This document shows, piece by piece, positions 21,422-32,725 of a DNA stretch of 64,000 nt. The stretch comes from Branchiostoma floridae (taxonomy: Eukaryota > Chordata > Leptocardii > Amphioxiformes > Branchiostomatidae). Below the pieces are notes generated by a model, which was not told the origin of the DNA, did not search any database, and saw nothing but the letters and a program-made list of their open reading frames with translations. The stretch's first letter is position 1. Each line of letters starts with the position of its first letter. The stretch is taken from assembly GCF_000003815.2 (NCBI RefSeq), contig NC_049981.1:11500028-11564027 (forward strand), read 5' to 3'. Made by a program: the position numbers and the translations under genes.

Positions 21422-22389
21422 TTTATATACAAAGAAATGCTACCAAAACCAAATATTTTTGGCGAAGCTAATCAAATAATCAATTCAGCCTAAATCATAA
21501 AGGAGGACGTTCGGAAGACCACAGCAGGTCGGGCCGGATCAAACGGTTGGATTAAACCTTAAAATCTCCCAGAAAAAAATCTGAGAAAAAAGTTGATATA
21601 TCAACAATCATAAATCATACATAGGATTACGATCTCCCTAAAGCTATTCATCCTACAGAAAATGTCATTTCCTGCTACTTGTTGTTAACGTGCATTGCTC
21701 TGTATGTCTTCTCAAAAAGGAAAAAGATAAAGTGCCAGGAGCAGTATGGACACACAGCTGAAAGTGTACAAATATAATGTTTTCGACAGCAAACGTTTTC
21801 AAATGTCAAAGGATTGTTGCAACTTCTATCGCTAGTACTAGGCGGTTCGTAGTCTACCGCAGGTGTACCAGGCTCTCTTTGGGCCGGTAAAGCTTTCTTT
21901 CAGCCGGGTATATAATCTTTCGTATCTGGTAAGAGTTCATTGAGAATCTCCTCCAAAATCTAACTCCTAATCTTAGAAGCAACCACCCGGGGTAAAAGAT
22001 TACCGAAGGAAGCTCAGCCAAAGCCCTAACGCCGAAAGAAACGTCAAACGCCAGGTTACGTAAAAGTAAGACCCCATGTGGTTACTTTGATTCATTTTCA
22101 GATTCTTTGAAGTTTCGTGACTATGTCTTATAAAAGAAGAATCGGCCCCTTTCATAGTTTAGCTCAGGTGTTATCGTGGAAATTTGATTAGTTTGACATT
22201 AAAGAAATATTCCCAAATTAAATTTGCTTTCATCATATTTGCCCGCCTGCCAGACATACCCAGCTTATACTTGTAAACGTAAATACCACATCCGTTATTG
22301 CTGACGCACACCTAGTTGTGTAAGTTAGCTATTGTGTAAGTTGGGAAAAAAACACGCTTATGAAACACAGTGTCGTCTTGCATATGGAA

Positions 22390-22560
22390 TATGAAATTCT
22401 CGCGGTAGTTTTATGTTCGTTACCAATTCACCACGAACTATTTTCCATGGCAGTTAAAGACTACAGTGCATGGTGCTACCGCGAACATAAAACCACCGTG
22501 AATACTTCTTTTTCCAGCTAACACGGAACTAAATCCCCGCGAACTTCAAGAGCCTATATT
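22390..22560. repeat. CGCGAA-rich dispersed repeat, relative of 11735-11880
   Basis: It shares ACCGCGAAC, TAAAACCACCG and AAATCCCCGCGAACTT with the copy in receptor intron 5. It has inverted phrases at its ends and no coding frame. Confidence 0.6.
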
Positions 22561-23302
22561 GTAGTATCGCTGGAATCAGCTGGATGCAAACCTATTTCAT
22601 TGCTTTGTATACTGGAGAGTCATGACTAAAAATCATACTTCTGTCGTTCTTTATTGCTTGTGAGAGTTGGCTTTTGCGTAATACAACTCAACATGTGTAC
22701 TTGGCCCAAAGTGAACAATGATTAGTATCGAACGGTTAAGCATAGTTCACATTACCAGGCCGGGGCCCGACTGGGCAACGCTTTCGGGAACGAAAAATAT
22801 GATACAAGATAAACTAAGACACACAACACGTAAAAAGGAGAGTCGTGGGCATAATTTGCGTTTATTTCAAGGTATACATGTCTATTTTCCGTTTTCTAAA
22901 TAAAACAGCTGCAGCCCGACTGGCCGCTGGTTTTAGAAATGTGGCCCTAACATAACAGGTAGCGCTACGTTTGTAGGTACATGTAGGTTGAGTCTAATAT
23001 ACGGACAAAACAACCCAGGCTAGGTGAGGTAGTTGTACCGGTTATGCTTCATCTAATTCGCTGAGGGAAATATGAGTTGAAAGCGTTCCAGATGCGCATT
23101 TGAGGCCATTTAAGGTGAGGCTGATGCTCATTCATAGATAACTGCAGTACCGTGAACTGTCGCTGCGCTGTACATGCACTGCTGGACGAAACTGTACCCT
23201 GTACCTTTTTGGTCATCGAGTAAAATTGAAGAGTGCCCTGAAATGCAAGTGTGAATTTGAACCAAGCTGTCTTAATTATCTCCATAAAAAATAGTTTTGG
23301 GT

Positions 23303-23303
23303 G

Positions 23304-23338
<35 letters not shown>
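23303..23338. repeat. GTCT microsatellite
   Basis: Nine tandem TCTG units, at the left edge of the dispersed repeat at 23339-23530. Confidence 0.95.
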
Positions 23339-23342
<4 letters not shown>

Positions 23343-23530
23343 ATATGTTTCCGGATTTTTGTAGTCAGCATAGCCGAAGAACCTCTTGATGGATTGCCAT
23401 GATATTTGGTATGTGGGTAGGTGTTGTGAAGACGAAAGTCAAGGTCATTTTGGGTCCCCTGGTATGTGACTTTGGTACTGCAGCAGAAATTCTGCTTGTA
23501 CCTTTTGACCTGGGTGTGCTATGGTCTTGT
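23339..23530 (+). repeat. Dispersed repeat with relatives at 39470-39660 and 46885-47035
   Basis: The ordered phrases ATATTTGGTATGT, GGTGTTG, TGGGTCCCCT and TACTGCAGCAG recur, diverged, at 39470-39660 and 46885-47035, all in plus orientation. Non-coding; the element type is unknown. Confidence 0.65.
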
Positions 23531-23884
23531 TACGCTAGTAAGGATAAAATCATGATAGTGTTGAGCAAATGATACATCCTGTCGCACGGTGTGAGAAACT
23601 TTGGACTCGGACCAACTCCTGCAACCTTTTTTGGAACCTATCTGGCAACTTTGACCTACCTTCCAGTTCATCCATTCAAATACCAACCGCGGACACACAT
23701 GTACACCACTGTCAAAAATAAACAAAAAACACAACTTGCCTTCCTCTCAAAGACTTTTATTGATGAAAGTTTCGATTCTATCCATACAATTGATGAGCGC
23801 CAGACAATTGTGATAATTGATACAATTTACTGTCCAGAATCTAGATAGTTAAGAGTCTAAAATATTTCTCTGTATTAACTATAA

Positions 23885-24300
23885 TTATTATTCTTACAAG
23901 ACATAGAAAATGTACCTCCAATAACTATGTTAGTTCTCCAATATCATTCCTACAAGACACATAGAAAATATACCTCCATCTTTAATTTTTGTTTCTATAT
24001 ATCATTCCTACAAGACACGTAGAAAGTATACTTCTAGTAGATGTGCGTACTTTTCTATAGTATGTCAAGACACATAGAAAATATACCTGGTCCACCTTTA
24101 ATAACCATGTCTATGATGCTTTATCCAATAGCATTCCTACAAAACACAGAAAATAAATCTCCATCAACTATTCTTGTCTCTTTATTATCCCCCCAAGACA
24201 CAGAGAAAATAAACCTTCATTACCAAAGCTTGTATACGTAGCTTTTTTCCCTATAGCACTAAGACACAGGAAATGTACCTCTATTATCTATGTTTTATCA
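23885..24300. repeat. Degenerate ~60-bp tandem repeat in D8C gene 3' region
   Basis: About seven or eight units carry a core like CCTACAAGACACATAGAAAA then TATACCTCC, spaced roughly 55-70 bases. Units are diverged and vary in length. The array ends just before the stop codon of the minus-strand D8C gene (24320), so it would be transcribed as 3' UTR. Confidence 0.75.
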
Positions 24301-24319
24301 CCTATATGAACCTTACAAG

Positions 24320-24816
24320 TTACAAATCTGGCACGTGTTTTTGCTGAGGTTCTTCAGGGATTTCTATATCCACGGTTGTGCCGCAGTACGCTAGCTTACA
24401 CGTTACAGGCTTGGGCAGCTTGTACACGTAATACCCGTCTGGGCATGCGCGAACCTTGATGTCCCAGCTCCAGTAGCAGTGGTTGTCGGAGAAGTGTGCG
24501 CATGCCTGACGGGTGACGATGCCCTCCTCGATGAAGGGGTGTTGTCCGTTCAGGAAGACGCCTGCGTGCGCGCCGCAGCGGTACATGGTGGGGGCCTGCA
24601 CGGGCATCCTGTCCCCGGCCTCCCCCGTGAAGCGGTACCACCCCTCGTCCACCCCCACCGCCGTGTCGTTACCGTCACAAATGACGTCATCCCACCCCGC
24701 CTCCGGCTTGTGATTCAGGACGCTCCTCCAGGCGTCGCTTAACTCCTGGTAGTTGTTGCACTCGTCCGTCGTCTCCTCCTGTGCCAGGCTGGCCGCGACG
24801 CAGAAAAGTAGAACAC
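24320..24816 (-). CDS. D8C gene exon 3: mature protein and stop
   Basis: Codes the end of the signal peptide from residue 8 (split Gly) to residue 172 and the stop. The acceptor read on the minus strand is TATCTCAG. The frame continues upstream of the internal Met at 24658, so translation should not be started there. The whole eight-cysteine domain lies in this exon. Confidence 0.85.
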
Positions 24817-26700
24817 CTGAGATAATGAAATAAAGAAATGTTGTAATTGCGCCCTCTAGGGATAATTCATCATATCAAGCAACTGATAGGTAGGTACTAT
24901 CCGGCCTCCTGTGTAACGACAATAAAATCAAAGACAGCATCAAGATATTCTAGATAGGGGCGCCATTGCGCTAGGAAATTAAAATGATTGATAACGCATC
25001 AAAGCGAGATTTATTGTTATCAAACGATGTTCATTTATAGCACTTGGCGCAGCAAAGGTAAGATATTATGAAATATATATAGAAATTGCGCCGTCTTGCG
25101 CCGCTTTGCGCCTTTTTATGCCCTGTTGCTCCATCTGGCGAGTTGTAACTTTTTGAGCATCTAAAAAGTTGCAATTTCAGGCAACAGATTGTACCAGCTT
25201 GCCAATACATGAAGCAATTCTGTGTAGTACAGTAAGACTCCCACTTAAGTCTTCTATTCTGTATCAGAAAAAGTGTTGAGTGCATTTTTCAGCCAACTTA
25301 CATATTTTTCTTGAAATCCCAATAAGCAATCATATATAAGTGGAAGATGTGAGACTTACCGAAAGTAACAAACGTTTTCATCGTGACTTGGAATAGTGGA
25401 CTGTATTGATGCCAAGTGTGAACGTCTGCAAGTAAACATTGGTCTCGTTATTAGTTCAACTGTAGCTTATAAGTGCAACTGTACATCCGGAAATAGTTTC
25501 ATCGGGTTGGTAGGTCATAGGATAGTAGAGTTTTCTTTCACACAATGTAAGCTAAGTAAAGCTCTACTACCCTGCAACTTTACATGTTTGGTAAACACAC
25601 TTCCAATTACCATATATGTAGAGGGATAGGGAGAAGGGGGAAAGAGGTACAAGAGAAATGAGGAAGTGGGAGAAAGAGAGATGAAAGATGGGGACGGAGA
25701 GGATGATGGAAGTATGAGAGAATGAAAGAAAAGGTAGAGAGACAGACACAAAAAGAAGAAAAGGAAAGACAGAAATAAGGGAAAGAAGCAGAGAAAGAAA
25801 AAGAAAAAGAAAGAAAGAAGTTTCCATTGATTAGACAAGAACAATCTATGTTCCCATAAGTTCCTGTCACGTGACTGTTGCCACGTTGAAACAGTAGGGC
25901 TCCCCGTAATTATTTCACGCACCATTACACCCGTAATTCAAAATGGCGGGCCTAGCCTTTTAATCGTTCCGTCCACTTTGCTTTAGCTAAGAAAATGTAA
26001 AACTAATGACGTCAAAGTAAAGAACTGGAGCCCCCCAGGTGATTTTTTTTCTAATGCCCGCCTTAATAAATAATTCGATGGCTTAATTGTATGCCGTCCT
26101 TTGAACAAGTCATTTATAGGTGCATTTAGATCTTTAGGTATCTAAGAAATACTCTAAGGAAGGGCGTAATCAGTATTATCAAGTTCCACTCTACAGTAAA
26201 TTAACGCTTAAAAAACTGTTTTATACACCTTAGTTTGGGGCAGTCAAAACTGGAATACATACATGTAGGCGTGGTTCTTTCTTGATCATTGATAAGTTTG
26301 CTCAAGCTATTTTCTGCTTTGCGAGAGGAAAAAAAGGTTGCAAGTTGTTTCATACATCATGCACATGCTAGACATTTTTCTGGTTCTACCGTATATACCA
26401 AACAACTGAATGTTATAAGGCTTCCAAGAAGCATGACGTCGATTTCAGGCCGCCGCCATTTTGGGAGGGAGGGGCGTAGTGGTTATAAAACTTGTACATT
26501 TGTTTGCTTTATAGTCTTCGGTTTGTTCTAAGTTTTACAAAGATGCGTAACAAACTCACCTGCAATTGTAACTTCCTGAGTTGATTACTCGTGCACTGTC
26601 TTCAAAGGTGCGAAGAGAAGAATTCCAAGGCGCCGAGCGTTGTCTATGCGTGCTGTCTGAGTGTCGGTGGGCCAAAAAGAAGCTCCGAGCGATGAGGACT
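24320..26700 (-). CDS. Secreted D8C-domain protein, three-exon gene (span)
   Basis: Coding exons 25381-25360 and 24816-24320 join (phase 1) to give 172 residues. A leader exon is likely upstream (donor after 26560). Residues 1-19 form a signal peptide (MKTFVTFGVLLFCVAASLA). The mature part has exactly eight cysteines: 27, 54, 88, 113, 121, 132, 147 and 152. It includes EGWYRFTG (65-72), HPFIEEGIV, and GYYVYKLPKPVTCKLAYCG. This is the D8C domain of uromodulin, GP2 and OIT3. Those proteins also carry EGF and ZP parts; here the stop follows 20 residues after the last cysteine, so the domain stands alone. NDT at 57-59 may be glycosylated. Likely extracellular, perhaps mucus or defence related; function inferred. 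Confidence 0.85.
25360..25425 (-). CDS. D8C gene exon 2: leader end and first 7 codons
   Basis: Minus-strand acceptor ACTTGCAG, then 44 bases of 5' UTR and ATG at 25381. It codes MKTFVTF plus one base; donor G|GTAAGT. Splicing the hydrophobic start to exon 3 makes a textbook signal peptide, which is strong support for this short exon. Confidence 0.75.
25620..25825. repeat. ~200-base polypurine tract in D8C gene intron
   Basis: The plus strand is almost wholly G/A from 25620 to 25825, with few interruptions. Minus-strand frames through it look like Phe/Ser/Leu-rich proteins but are artefacts. Such mirror-like GA tracts can form triplex DNA. It lies in the first intron of the D8C gene. Confidence 0.9.
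26560..26700 (-). promoter_or_regulatory. Probable 5' UTR exon and promoter side of the D8C gene
   Basis: On the minus strand, ACAATTGCAG|GTGAGTTT is a strong donor with its last exon base at 26560. No ATG-led frame enters it, so it would be a leader exon spliced to 25425. Its 5' limit is a guess. CG-rich sequence near 26740 may be promoter. Confidence 0.4.
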
Positions 26701-26719
26701 TTTTAATGACCGCGAGTTG

Positions 26720-28860
26720 AAAAACTGGTTATAATCGTCGCGACGGCGCAAACCACTGCAGTTATTTTAGACAGACTAGCACCCACTGCCAACTTTAGGA
26801 AACCTTTATGAAAAACATTTTTGCATGAGCGTTTCTTCTTTTTTTTAACGAAATTGCTTATCTAATAAATCGTGCATGTTATTTTTTATAGCCCATGACT
26901 GAACTGCCCAAAAGGCCAAATTCAAATAACAAGAAATGCACCTTTGGCTAAAATGGAATGTTCCTAATATTTTGTTTATCAAATTGCAGTGTCATACTGC
27001 TTTTCACTGTCAGACAATGAAATGCTGTTAAATACTGTGAAGGTATGAATTATAATTAGTGGCTCCAAGCAGATATAGAAGTCACACACACAATTATATA
27101 ATTTGTATGTTAGATTCATGACATAAAGCGCTTCTATCTCTGTTTGACTGATGGGCTCATCAAATCACTCCAGGACTGGGGCGATAAGATGTTGGGCCAC
27201 TATGTTATTGTTTCACATTATTATTGTTAATTAAGCTTAAGTTTCTTCATTGTTCTTTGTATTTGACACTGTTTAAAGTAATTAACTTGAGAGTAGTATC
27301 ACATCTGCCCTGTCACTTGTCAACAGCATGCAGTGACAGGTAAAAATGGCTTGCACCAATTTGTTTAAGCGCGCGGTCCGGCACGTCTAATAGTTTTACG
27401 TTGATTAGGCCATGTTGATTTGATTACATGGATGACATCAACTGGGAATCCTAAAGCTGATCCGAGCGTACGCATATCAAATTTTGGACAAAAACAAATT
27501 TACCTTCATTATGAAACCAAATTGTCAGGAAGTTGAACTAATGACTGAACACACGGAGCACGGCATACCTACCAATAGTGCTATAAATTCGTTCTTTCAC
27601 ATCTTCTTCTTTGACCTAGTACCTGTGAATTGACTTTTTGTATTGTATGACATCAACCACAGTGACTGTTTTGCATTTTACGGCATTAATTTCCTAAATT
27701 TACAGCTACTTTGTACTATTTACAGTATAGTTAATGACGTTTTTTTTAACGGTCGAAAGTAGATGCGAGAACGATGATATCATCCGTATAATCAGCAATC
27801 AACATGGCATATACTTAGGAAAACAATTTGGATGGAAAAAAACTAGAGTTCCACGATCGAGCCCAACAGATTTCAACCTTTATGACTGATGTATTAATTG
27901 TGTCTGTCATCTATTTTATATGGGGTTAAGGATCTGGAAAGGGGCCATCCATTTGACATGGGGCTAAAGGTTATTTATTGGAAGAAAGCGTATGCTAAGT
28001 GGAAAACAACCATTTCACATGTGGCTAGACTCTAAGGGGGGGGGGGGGCAGACATTTCACATTAAGTTGGATGGTATTGGAAGGTAGGCCCTGGATGAGG
28101 GCGTGGGAAAGAAGAACCAACCAACCAACCAACCTAATTAATTCAATTCTAATGTAAAACAAACAACACAATCAGCTGATTTCAACATATTTGTTTATTA
28201 ACAATTGCTGACAAAATAGATGAATGCGAAGTGTATAACATATAAACCGCACAACAAACTTAGCATCAAAAATGAACATCTAACCTATTCAGATTAATAA
28301 TTACAAGAACGCAGTGGCTAACAGCCTAGAATCAGTAAATATTGACATTGTCAGTACATGGTATAGAGGTGTCGTGGAGCCTTTGTACTTAAAGAATCAT
28401 AGAAGTTTTTCAGTCTAAGGCTAAGGCATTTGAGCTGATTATTAGTGTCCGTCAAAAAGATGTTGTATTAGTATGTTAGTGTGTGTTTGGTGGGGTTAGT
28501 GTATGTGTGTGTATGTGCGTCGTTGTGTTAGTGTCAGCGCCAGCCTTAGCCTCAGTTACTAGGGAAATTTCCAAAGGACTGATTTAAATTAACTGACAAT
28601 GTTGACATTTACTGAATTCTAACATGAAGACCACTTTTCTACAAGAATGAAAAAAGTGAAATGCACACAAAAAAGAAACCAGCGTCAGCCACCCCTGTAC
28701 TAAAATGGCATCTAACAAGTACACAAAAAACAGAGGCTGCTTACAAAAAGCGTCTAAACTACACTACACTACATGTCCAAGCCACTTAACAAACAAAAAA
28801 AGACCTTCACTCAGAAATATGGGCAAAACTTACCTAACACCTAACGTAAGTAAGCATACC
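26720..28860. other. Intergenic stretch, no gene seen
   Basis: A/T-rich and short of open frames. It has a 12-base G run near 28040 and an ACCA repeat at ~28116-28135. No recognisable exon, RNA gene or element end is seen, apart from a CCAAGCAGAT phrase at 27067 shared with the MITE at 11122. Confidence 0.55.
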
Positions 28861-28907
28861 TATATGTACATGTATCTAACATAGCGATATACATGATAAC
28901 TGTGCCT

Positions 28908-29190
28908 GTGCCGTCCTCTTGGTTCGGGACCCAAGAAAACAACACGAGGCAGATTATGTAATGGTCTAGGTCCCCGACAACCACTGACCATGACATAAAA
29001 CAGAAATGACAACAGATGGTGAACCAGGGAAACCCCTGTTTATAATGGACAAAATTAACAGTAACTGACCGAAAAAAATTCCGGCCATCGACACAGTCAC
29101 AGAAACAAAACCAGTCACACACCAAGCTTGTACGCCACAGAAACTGGCTTTAGCCCTGAGGGCAAAAGGAGCATCTATTTACAAAATGTC
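28908..29190 (-). repeat. Copy 1 of a ~280-bp duplicated segment
   Basis: It matches 31575-31862 in the same orientation. About 135 bases (GTGCCGT... to GAACCAGGGAAA) are nearly identical; the rest is diverged with indels. All three minus frames are partly open, but indels switch frame between copies, so a protein is unlikely. It follows a decayed coding-like piece at 29205-29300, as copy 2 follows the one at 32057-32128. Confidence 0.75.
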
Positions 29191-29204
29191 GTAACGCCTA
29201 CTGG

Positions 29205-29300
29205 CTGGACGTCACCGTTGAGATGGCGTCGGACAATCTCTCACCAGGATAAGTCCCACCATGAACATTGCAGCTGTAGTTGATCAGGAAGCCTCAATCA
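29205..29300 (-). pseudogene. Decayed copy of the 32282-32433 coding-like piece
   Basis: The minus strand reads SCNVHGGTYPGERLSDAIS, close to SCNVPGGTYPGERLSGAIS at 32.35 kb. Upstream it has an in-frame stop and a two-base loss relative to that copy, and it ends early at TAG after SSQ. It looks like a dead duplicate. Confidence 0.5.
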
Positions 29301-29934
29301 ATGCGGTCCTGGAAGATGCTGAGATGTCTCCTTCCCAACTTATTGTGACTGCAAGAAAGTGAATTACAATCAATGATGACGAGCTAGACTTCCATCGTTT
29401 TGCTACTAGCTTTCTAGTCAAAAGATTTTTGAAAAGGCACAAGGAAGCCTTATGTCCTGCAAGGAGTAGAACTGGTGGTGACAAATTATGCAGAGGAAGT
29501 TATTAGACTACTGTAATGTCTGTATCGCTAAATAAAGTGTAACGCGAAATGTTCAAAGTTGGCAGAAACGGTTCAACAACAGTGACAGTGGCCTGAATTT
29601 TTGCAGGGTCAGGTTGAAACGAGTTGTAGAGGATGCACTCACCTGTCAACAGTCTCATGGTCTGCTTCATCCCTCCAGTACAGGTGCAGAAGCAGGGCTG
29701 GGCCGGAACGTGCGCACGTATCATCTGACTCACAGCTAAACTGTTCAACCAGTCCTAAGTTTGAAAAGAAAGAAAACTCTAGTAAGCACTGTTCACCTGA
29801 ACATTGTTCATCAACCATTAAACTAAGCTTAAATTCGCCAAGTTACAAGGACATCAGGTATTAACAAAGGTTGCTATGCTATAACTGCATTCAGACAATA
29901 TTGTGCAACTTATATATGGGAAAGACTGTCCACC

Positions 29935-30027
29935 TCCTTGGTGATTCACTTGGTGTTGTCACGAAGCACGATATTGTCAGTGACGGTGACGCTTTAGATC
30001 CTCTCCTCCCTTATGGCGTCCAGATAT
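29935..30027 (-). pseudogene. Histone-H4-like fragment A
   Basis: On the minus strand it starts ATATCTGGACGCC (ATG lost to ATA). It then has AAGGGAGGAGAGG, AAGCGTCACCGT, GCTTCGTGACAACA and ATCACCAAGG. The order follows codons 1-32 of H4 (SGRGKGGKGL...[16 protein letters not shown]) with indels and stops. Not functional as H4. Confidence 0.65.
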
Positions 30028-30384
30028 TTCTAACAAATAGGTAGAAGAAGACATGCGTCATTTGTGTCAACACCGCTACAACAAACACACTAGGCTCAAT
30101 GTCTGTCGAATGGCAAACGGGAATGCTGTGTATAAATAAGACATCTCGAATGCTATTTCAATTTCTACTTCGTCAGTCTGTACAGACTGCCTAAACAATA
30201 TACAATGCTATTAATATGGCTGATGCTATAAGCCGATATTTTATTTCACGCAGCACAGTGCAATACCTTCTCAAATGTCTGGTTTGTAGAGCCGACTTCC
30301 ATACGTACATCCATGGCTAGTTATGGAATGTCATCTCAAGAAGCTGCTGAAGTCCAGCTATGAGGGGAGACACTAAGAGTAAGA

Positions 30385-30454
30385 CGCCTTCCGCCAGGAC
30401 CACCGTCTCCCCGGATGTTGTGAAGCGCCTTCGGTGACGGTACCGTCCAGACAT
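30385..30454 (-). pseudogene. Histone-H4-like fragment B
   Basis: The minus strand has ATGTCTGGACG, then jumps to CCGTCACCGAAGGCGCTTC and ACAACATCC, matching H4 with the Gly/Lys-rich tail deleted. Sequence after it is only faintly H4-like. The ATG is preserved but the frame is not. Confidence 0.5.
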
Positions 30455-30609
30455 TGCTGTGATATCAGTAAAGAAAAAAACATGCATCAGCTGCTCGCTA
30501 CGTCAACGCCGCTGTAACAAACACAAAAGGTTCAACGCTTGCTCAATGGCATGTAGGAACTGTAGACACAATACAGCACAATACCTTGTCTATATCGGGA
30601 AAGACTCGT

Positions 30610-30725
30610 GCCCTGGCTTGGTGATGCACCGGATGTTGTCACGAAACACTTGCAGTAACGGTGACACTTTGAAACCTCCATTCCCCGGTGCCTTTCCTCG
30701 CTTACCAAGCCCAGGCACTTCTAGA
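30610..30725 (-). pseudogene. Histone-H4-like fragment C
   Basis: The minus frame reads VPGLGKRGKAPGNGGF then VFRDNIRCITKPGHE. It resembles [20 protein letters not shown] and ITKP of H4, with a small insertion. It lacks the MSGRG start and the histone fold beyond helix 1. A CTAG precedes it where an acceptor would be. Confidence 0.65.
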
Positions 30726-31049
30726 AAATATAATAAACAGACATATGCATAAGCTGCCATATATACCACCGCTGCCACAAACACAAAAGGCTCAGGGCAT
30801 GTCCAATGGCAAGTATCTAGAAACTCGACACCAAAATACTACTATGTACTACTAGTATACAGTGATATGCAGAAGTTCCACCTTACAAACAGCCCAGGTA
30901 CATAAGGTACATTGAAAATGTAAACTTAAACTAGTGTGCCAACACAAATGGAAAGAAAAAGTTATTCATTGACAAAGACTGTTGTCCTATAGTTAAAAAC
31001 ATGTGTTTTCACACAATGCAATACGATACCTCGTCATAGAAGACTGCGA

Positions 31050-31115
31050 AGCCCGTTCGCTCACGTTCGGCACCTTCCTTCGCCAGTCCTCGCCTCCCTT
31101 TCCGCGTCCAGACAT
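31050..31115 (-). pseudogene. Histone-H4-like fragment D
   Basis: The minus strand opens with 24 bases coding MSGRGKGG, exactly as H4. A one-base loss in the [13 protein letters not shown] part then shifts the frame (EDWRRKVPN). This is the best-preserved N-terminus of the set. Confidence 0.7.
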
Positions 31116-31574
31116 TTCTTCTTACGGTGCGATGATCCTCGGGAGAAAAAAAACGAGACAAACGTTAAACCTTACTCAGAAATGTGGGAAGACTGTACCT
31201 AAAAGAAAGCTCAGTTACGTGTATTGGCATGGCAGGAAATTCACTTGTTTTGGCATTGTAATTTCAGTTCTAGTTTTAACATAGAAATAGCGAGAGGAAT
31301 CATTATCTCTTGTTTGGTGGCAGGGTGTTGAGTGTGCTTTGATGAAATCCTAAGTAATGCTGCTTTTGGCATAATGCTGCCTTATGATTGTTTTGCTTGA
31401 ATTTTCGAAACTATTTCTGCACTCATTGCTTCAGTCTGCTTCTGTGATATACAAGCCCAATGCATAGTTGATTCAGTTTCTGTGACTATGTCGACGCCGA
31501 GATGTCAAGTTTTATCTAAACGACTAAACTAGTAATGTATTAAATAGGCTCTTCAGCCACCTGTCCTCCTTTCT

Positions 31575-31862
31575 GGCCTGTGCCGTTCTCTTGGTTCGGG
31601 ACCCAAGAAAACAACACGAGGCAGATTATGTAATGGTCTAGGTCCCCGACAACCACTGACCATGACATAAAACAGAAATGACAACAGATGGTGAACCAGG
31701 GAAAACCCTGTTTTGTAAAGAACAGAATTTGAAATAATTGACTACCATCCCGGCTATCGACACAATCACAGAAACCAAACCAGCCACACACCAGGCCTGC
31801 ACACCACAGAAACGGACTGAAGCCCTGGGTGCAAAAGGAGCCCCCATTTACAAAATGTCCTA
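31575..31862 (-). repeat. Copy 2 of the ~280-bp duplicated segment
   Basis: Partner of 28908-29190. It follows the short coding-like piece at 32057-32128 on the minus strand, as copy 1 follows 29205-29300. This supports duplication of a larger block of about 2.7-3 kb. Confidence 0.75.
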
Positions 31863-32056
31863 ATATAGACCCCTCCCGACAACATCGCTCAGAATGTCAA
31901 CAAAACACACTCAAGCACCTTACCATCAACTAAGAGTTTGTACAGTTAACACGAAATCAAAATTAATTTACTTCCTACCATGCCGATGAAAAGTAAGTCC
32001 CCGCCCATCTCTGCTATATGTTTCCGTTTACACCCCGTAAGACACAAGAGTACTTA

Positions 32057-32128
32057 ACTTAGTTTCAGGTCCTCTGTCAGGGCGTAGACTCGAGCACCGA
32101 TCTTTCTGGACGTCACCTTGATGGCACC
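32057..32128 (-). CDS. Possible last exon, H4 C-terminus-like (uncertain)
   Basis: After a good minus-strand acceptor (TTGCTTCCAG) the frame reads GAIKVTSRKIGARVYALTED then LKLS and stop. V-T...V-Y-A-L recalls the H4 end (TVTAMDVVYALKRQG). The same ending is in the 32282-32433 piece, which differs by a ~95-base insertion. It may be an exon of a small gene or a decayed copy; no full gene can be built. Confidence 0.25.
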
Positions 32129-32281
32129 TGGAAGCAACAAAGCGAAATTTAAACGATTAGTTAAAGAAAGATTAATTGCTTTGTTGTAGTTCATAACGCA
32201 CAAAAGACCGACGACGACGACCCAGCCAACCTCTGAGAGATGTTTCCATTTTACACCCAATAAGACAGATTAAAAGTTATC

Positions 32282-32433
32282 TTAGTTTCAGGTCCTCTGG
32301 CAGGGCGTACACACAAGCACCGATCGTTCTGGACGTCACCGTACAGCTAGCCGTGGAGATGGCACCGGACAATCTCTCACCAGGATAGGTCCCACCAGGA
32401 ACATTGCAGCTACAGTTGATCCGGACTTGATGG
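32282..32433 (-). CDS. Possible exon of a small Cys-containing protein (uncertain)
   Basis: After the minus acceptor TTGACAG, one frame is open to a TAA: CSCNVPGGTYPGERLSGAIS, then TVTSRTIGACVYALPEDLKL. The other open frame (DLIGAIKSGSTVAAMFLVG) ends at a GTGAGA donor. An ATG (ATGACAG|GTTTGT) at about 32652 could join in phase to give ~58 residues. The ending is repeated at 32057-32128 and the middle at 29205-29300. Function unknown. Confidence 0.25.
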
Positions 32434-32725
32434 CACCAATCAGATCCTGTCAATCGAAAGTCAAGAAATGATTAAGGTAATAGATAAGGCACAGGTATGT
32501 AAGTGCAGCTTGGTCTGCGTTTTTGTATCATCCGACGGTCACTATTCTATCGGTATCGATTTTTGAAATAACATTGGACTGATAATAATTTATACAATTC
32601 GTATAAACACACATAAAGGCACTCTGTGAAAATGAACAAACAAACCTGTCATCTTAGGTAGGTCGCTGAAAGAACAAAGCGTCACCGAGCGGCCGTGATG
32701 TTGTTTTGTACTGGGAAGCTGCGGG

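Noticed and set aside
24396..24742. Alternative frames on both strands over the D8C exon
   Set aside because: GC-rich shadow frames; only one frame gives the eight-cysteine domain and the signal peptide join.
25515..25925. Phe/Ser-rich minus-strand ORFs up to 136 codons
   Set aside because: They come from the polypurine tract in the D8C intron.
28841..29125. 94-codon minus ORF and its partner at 31540-31791 as conserved proteins
   Set aside because: The similarity is at DNA level; indels switch the reading frame between the two copies outside the shared block.
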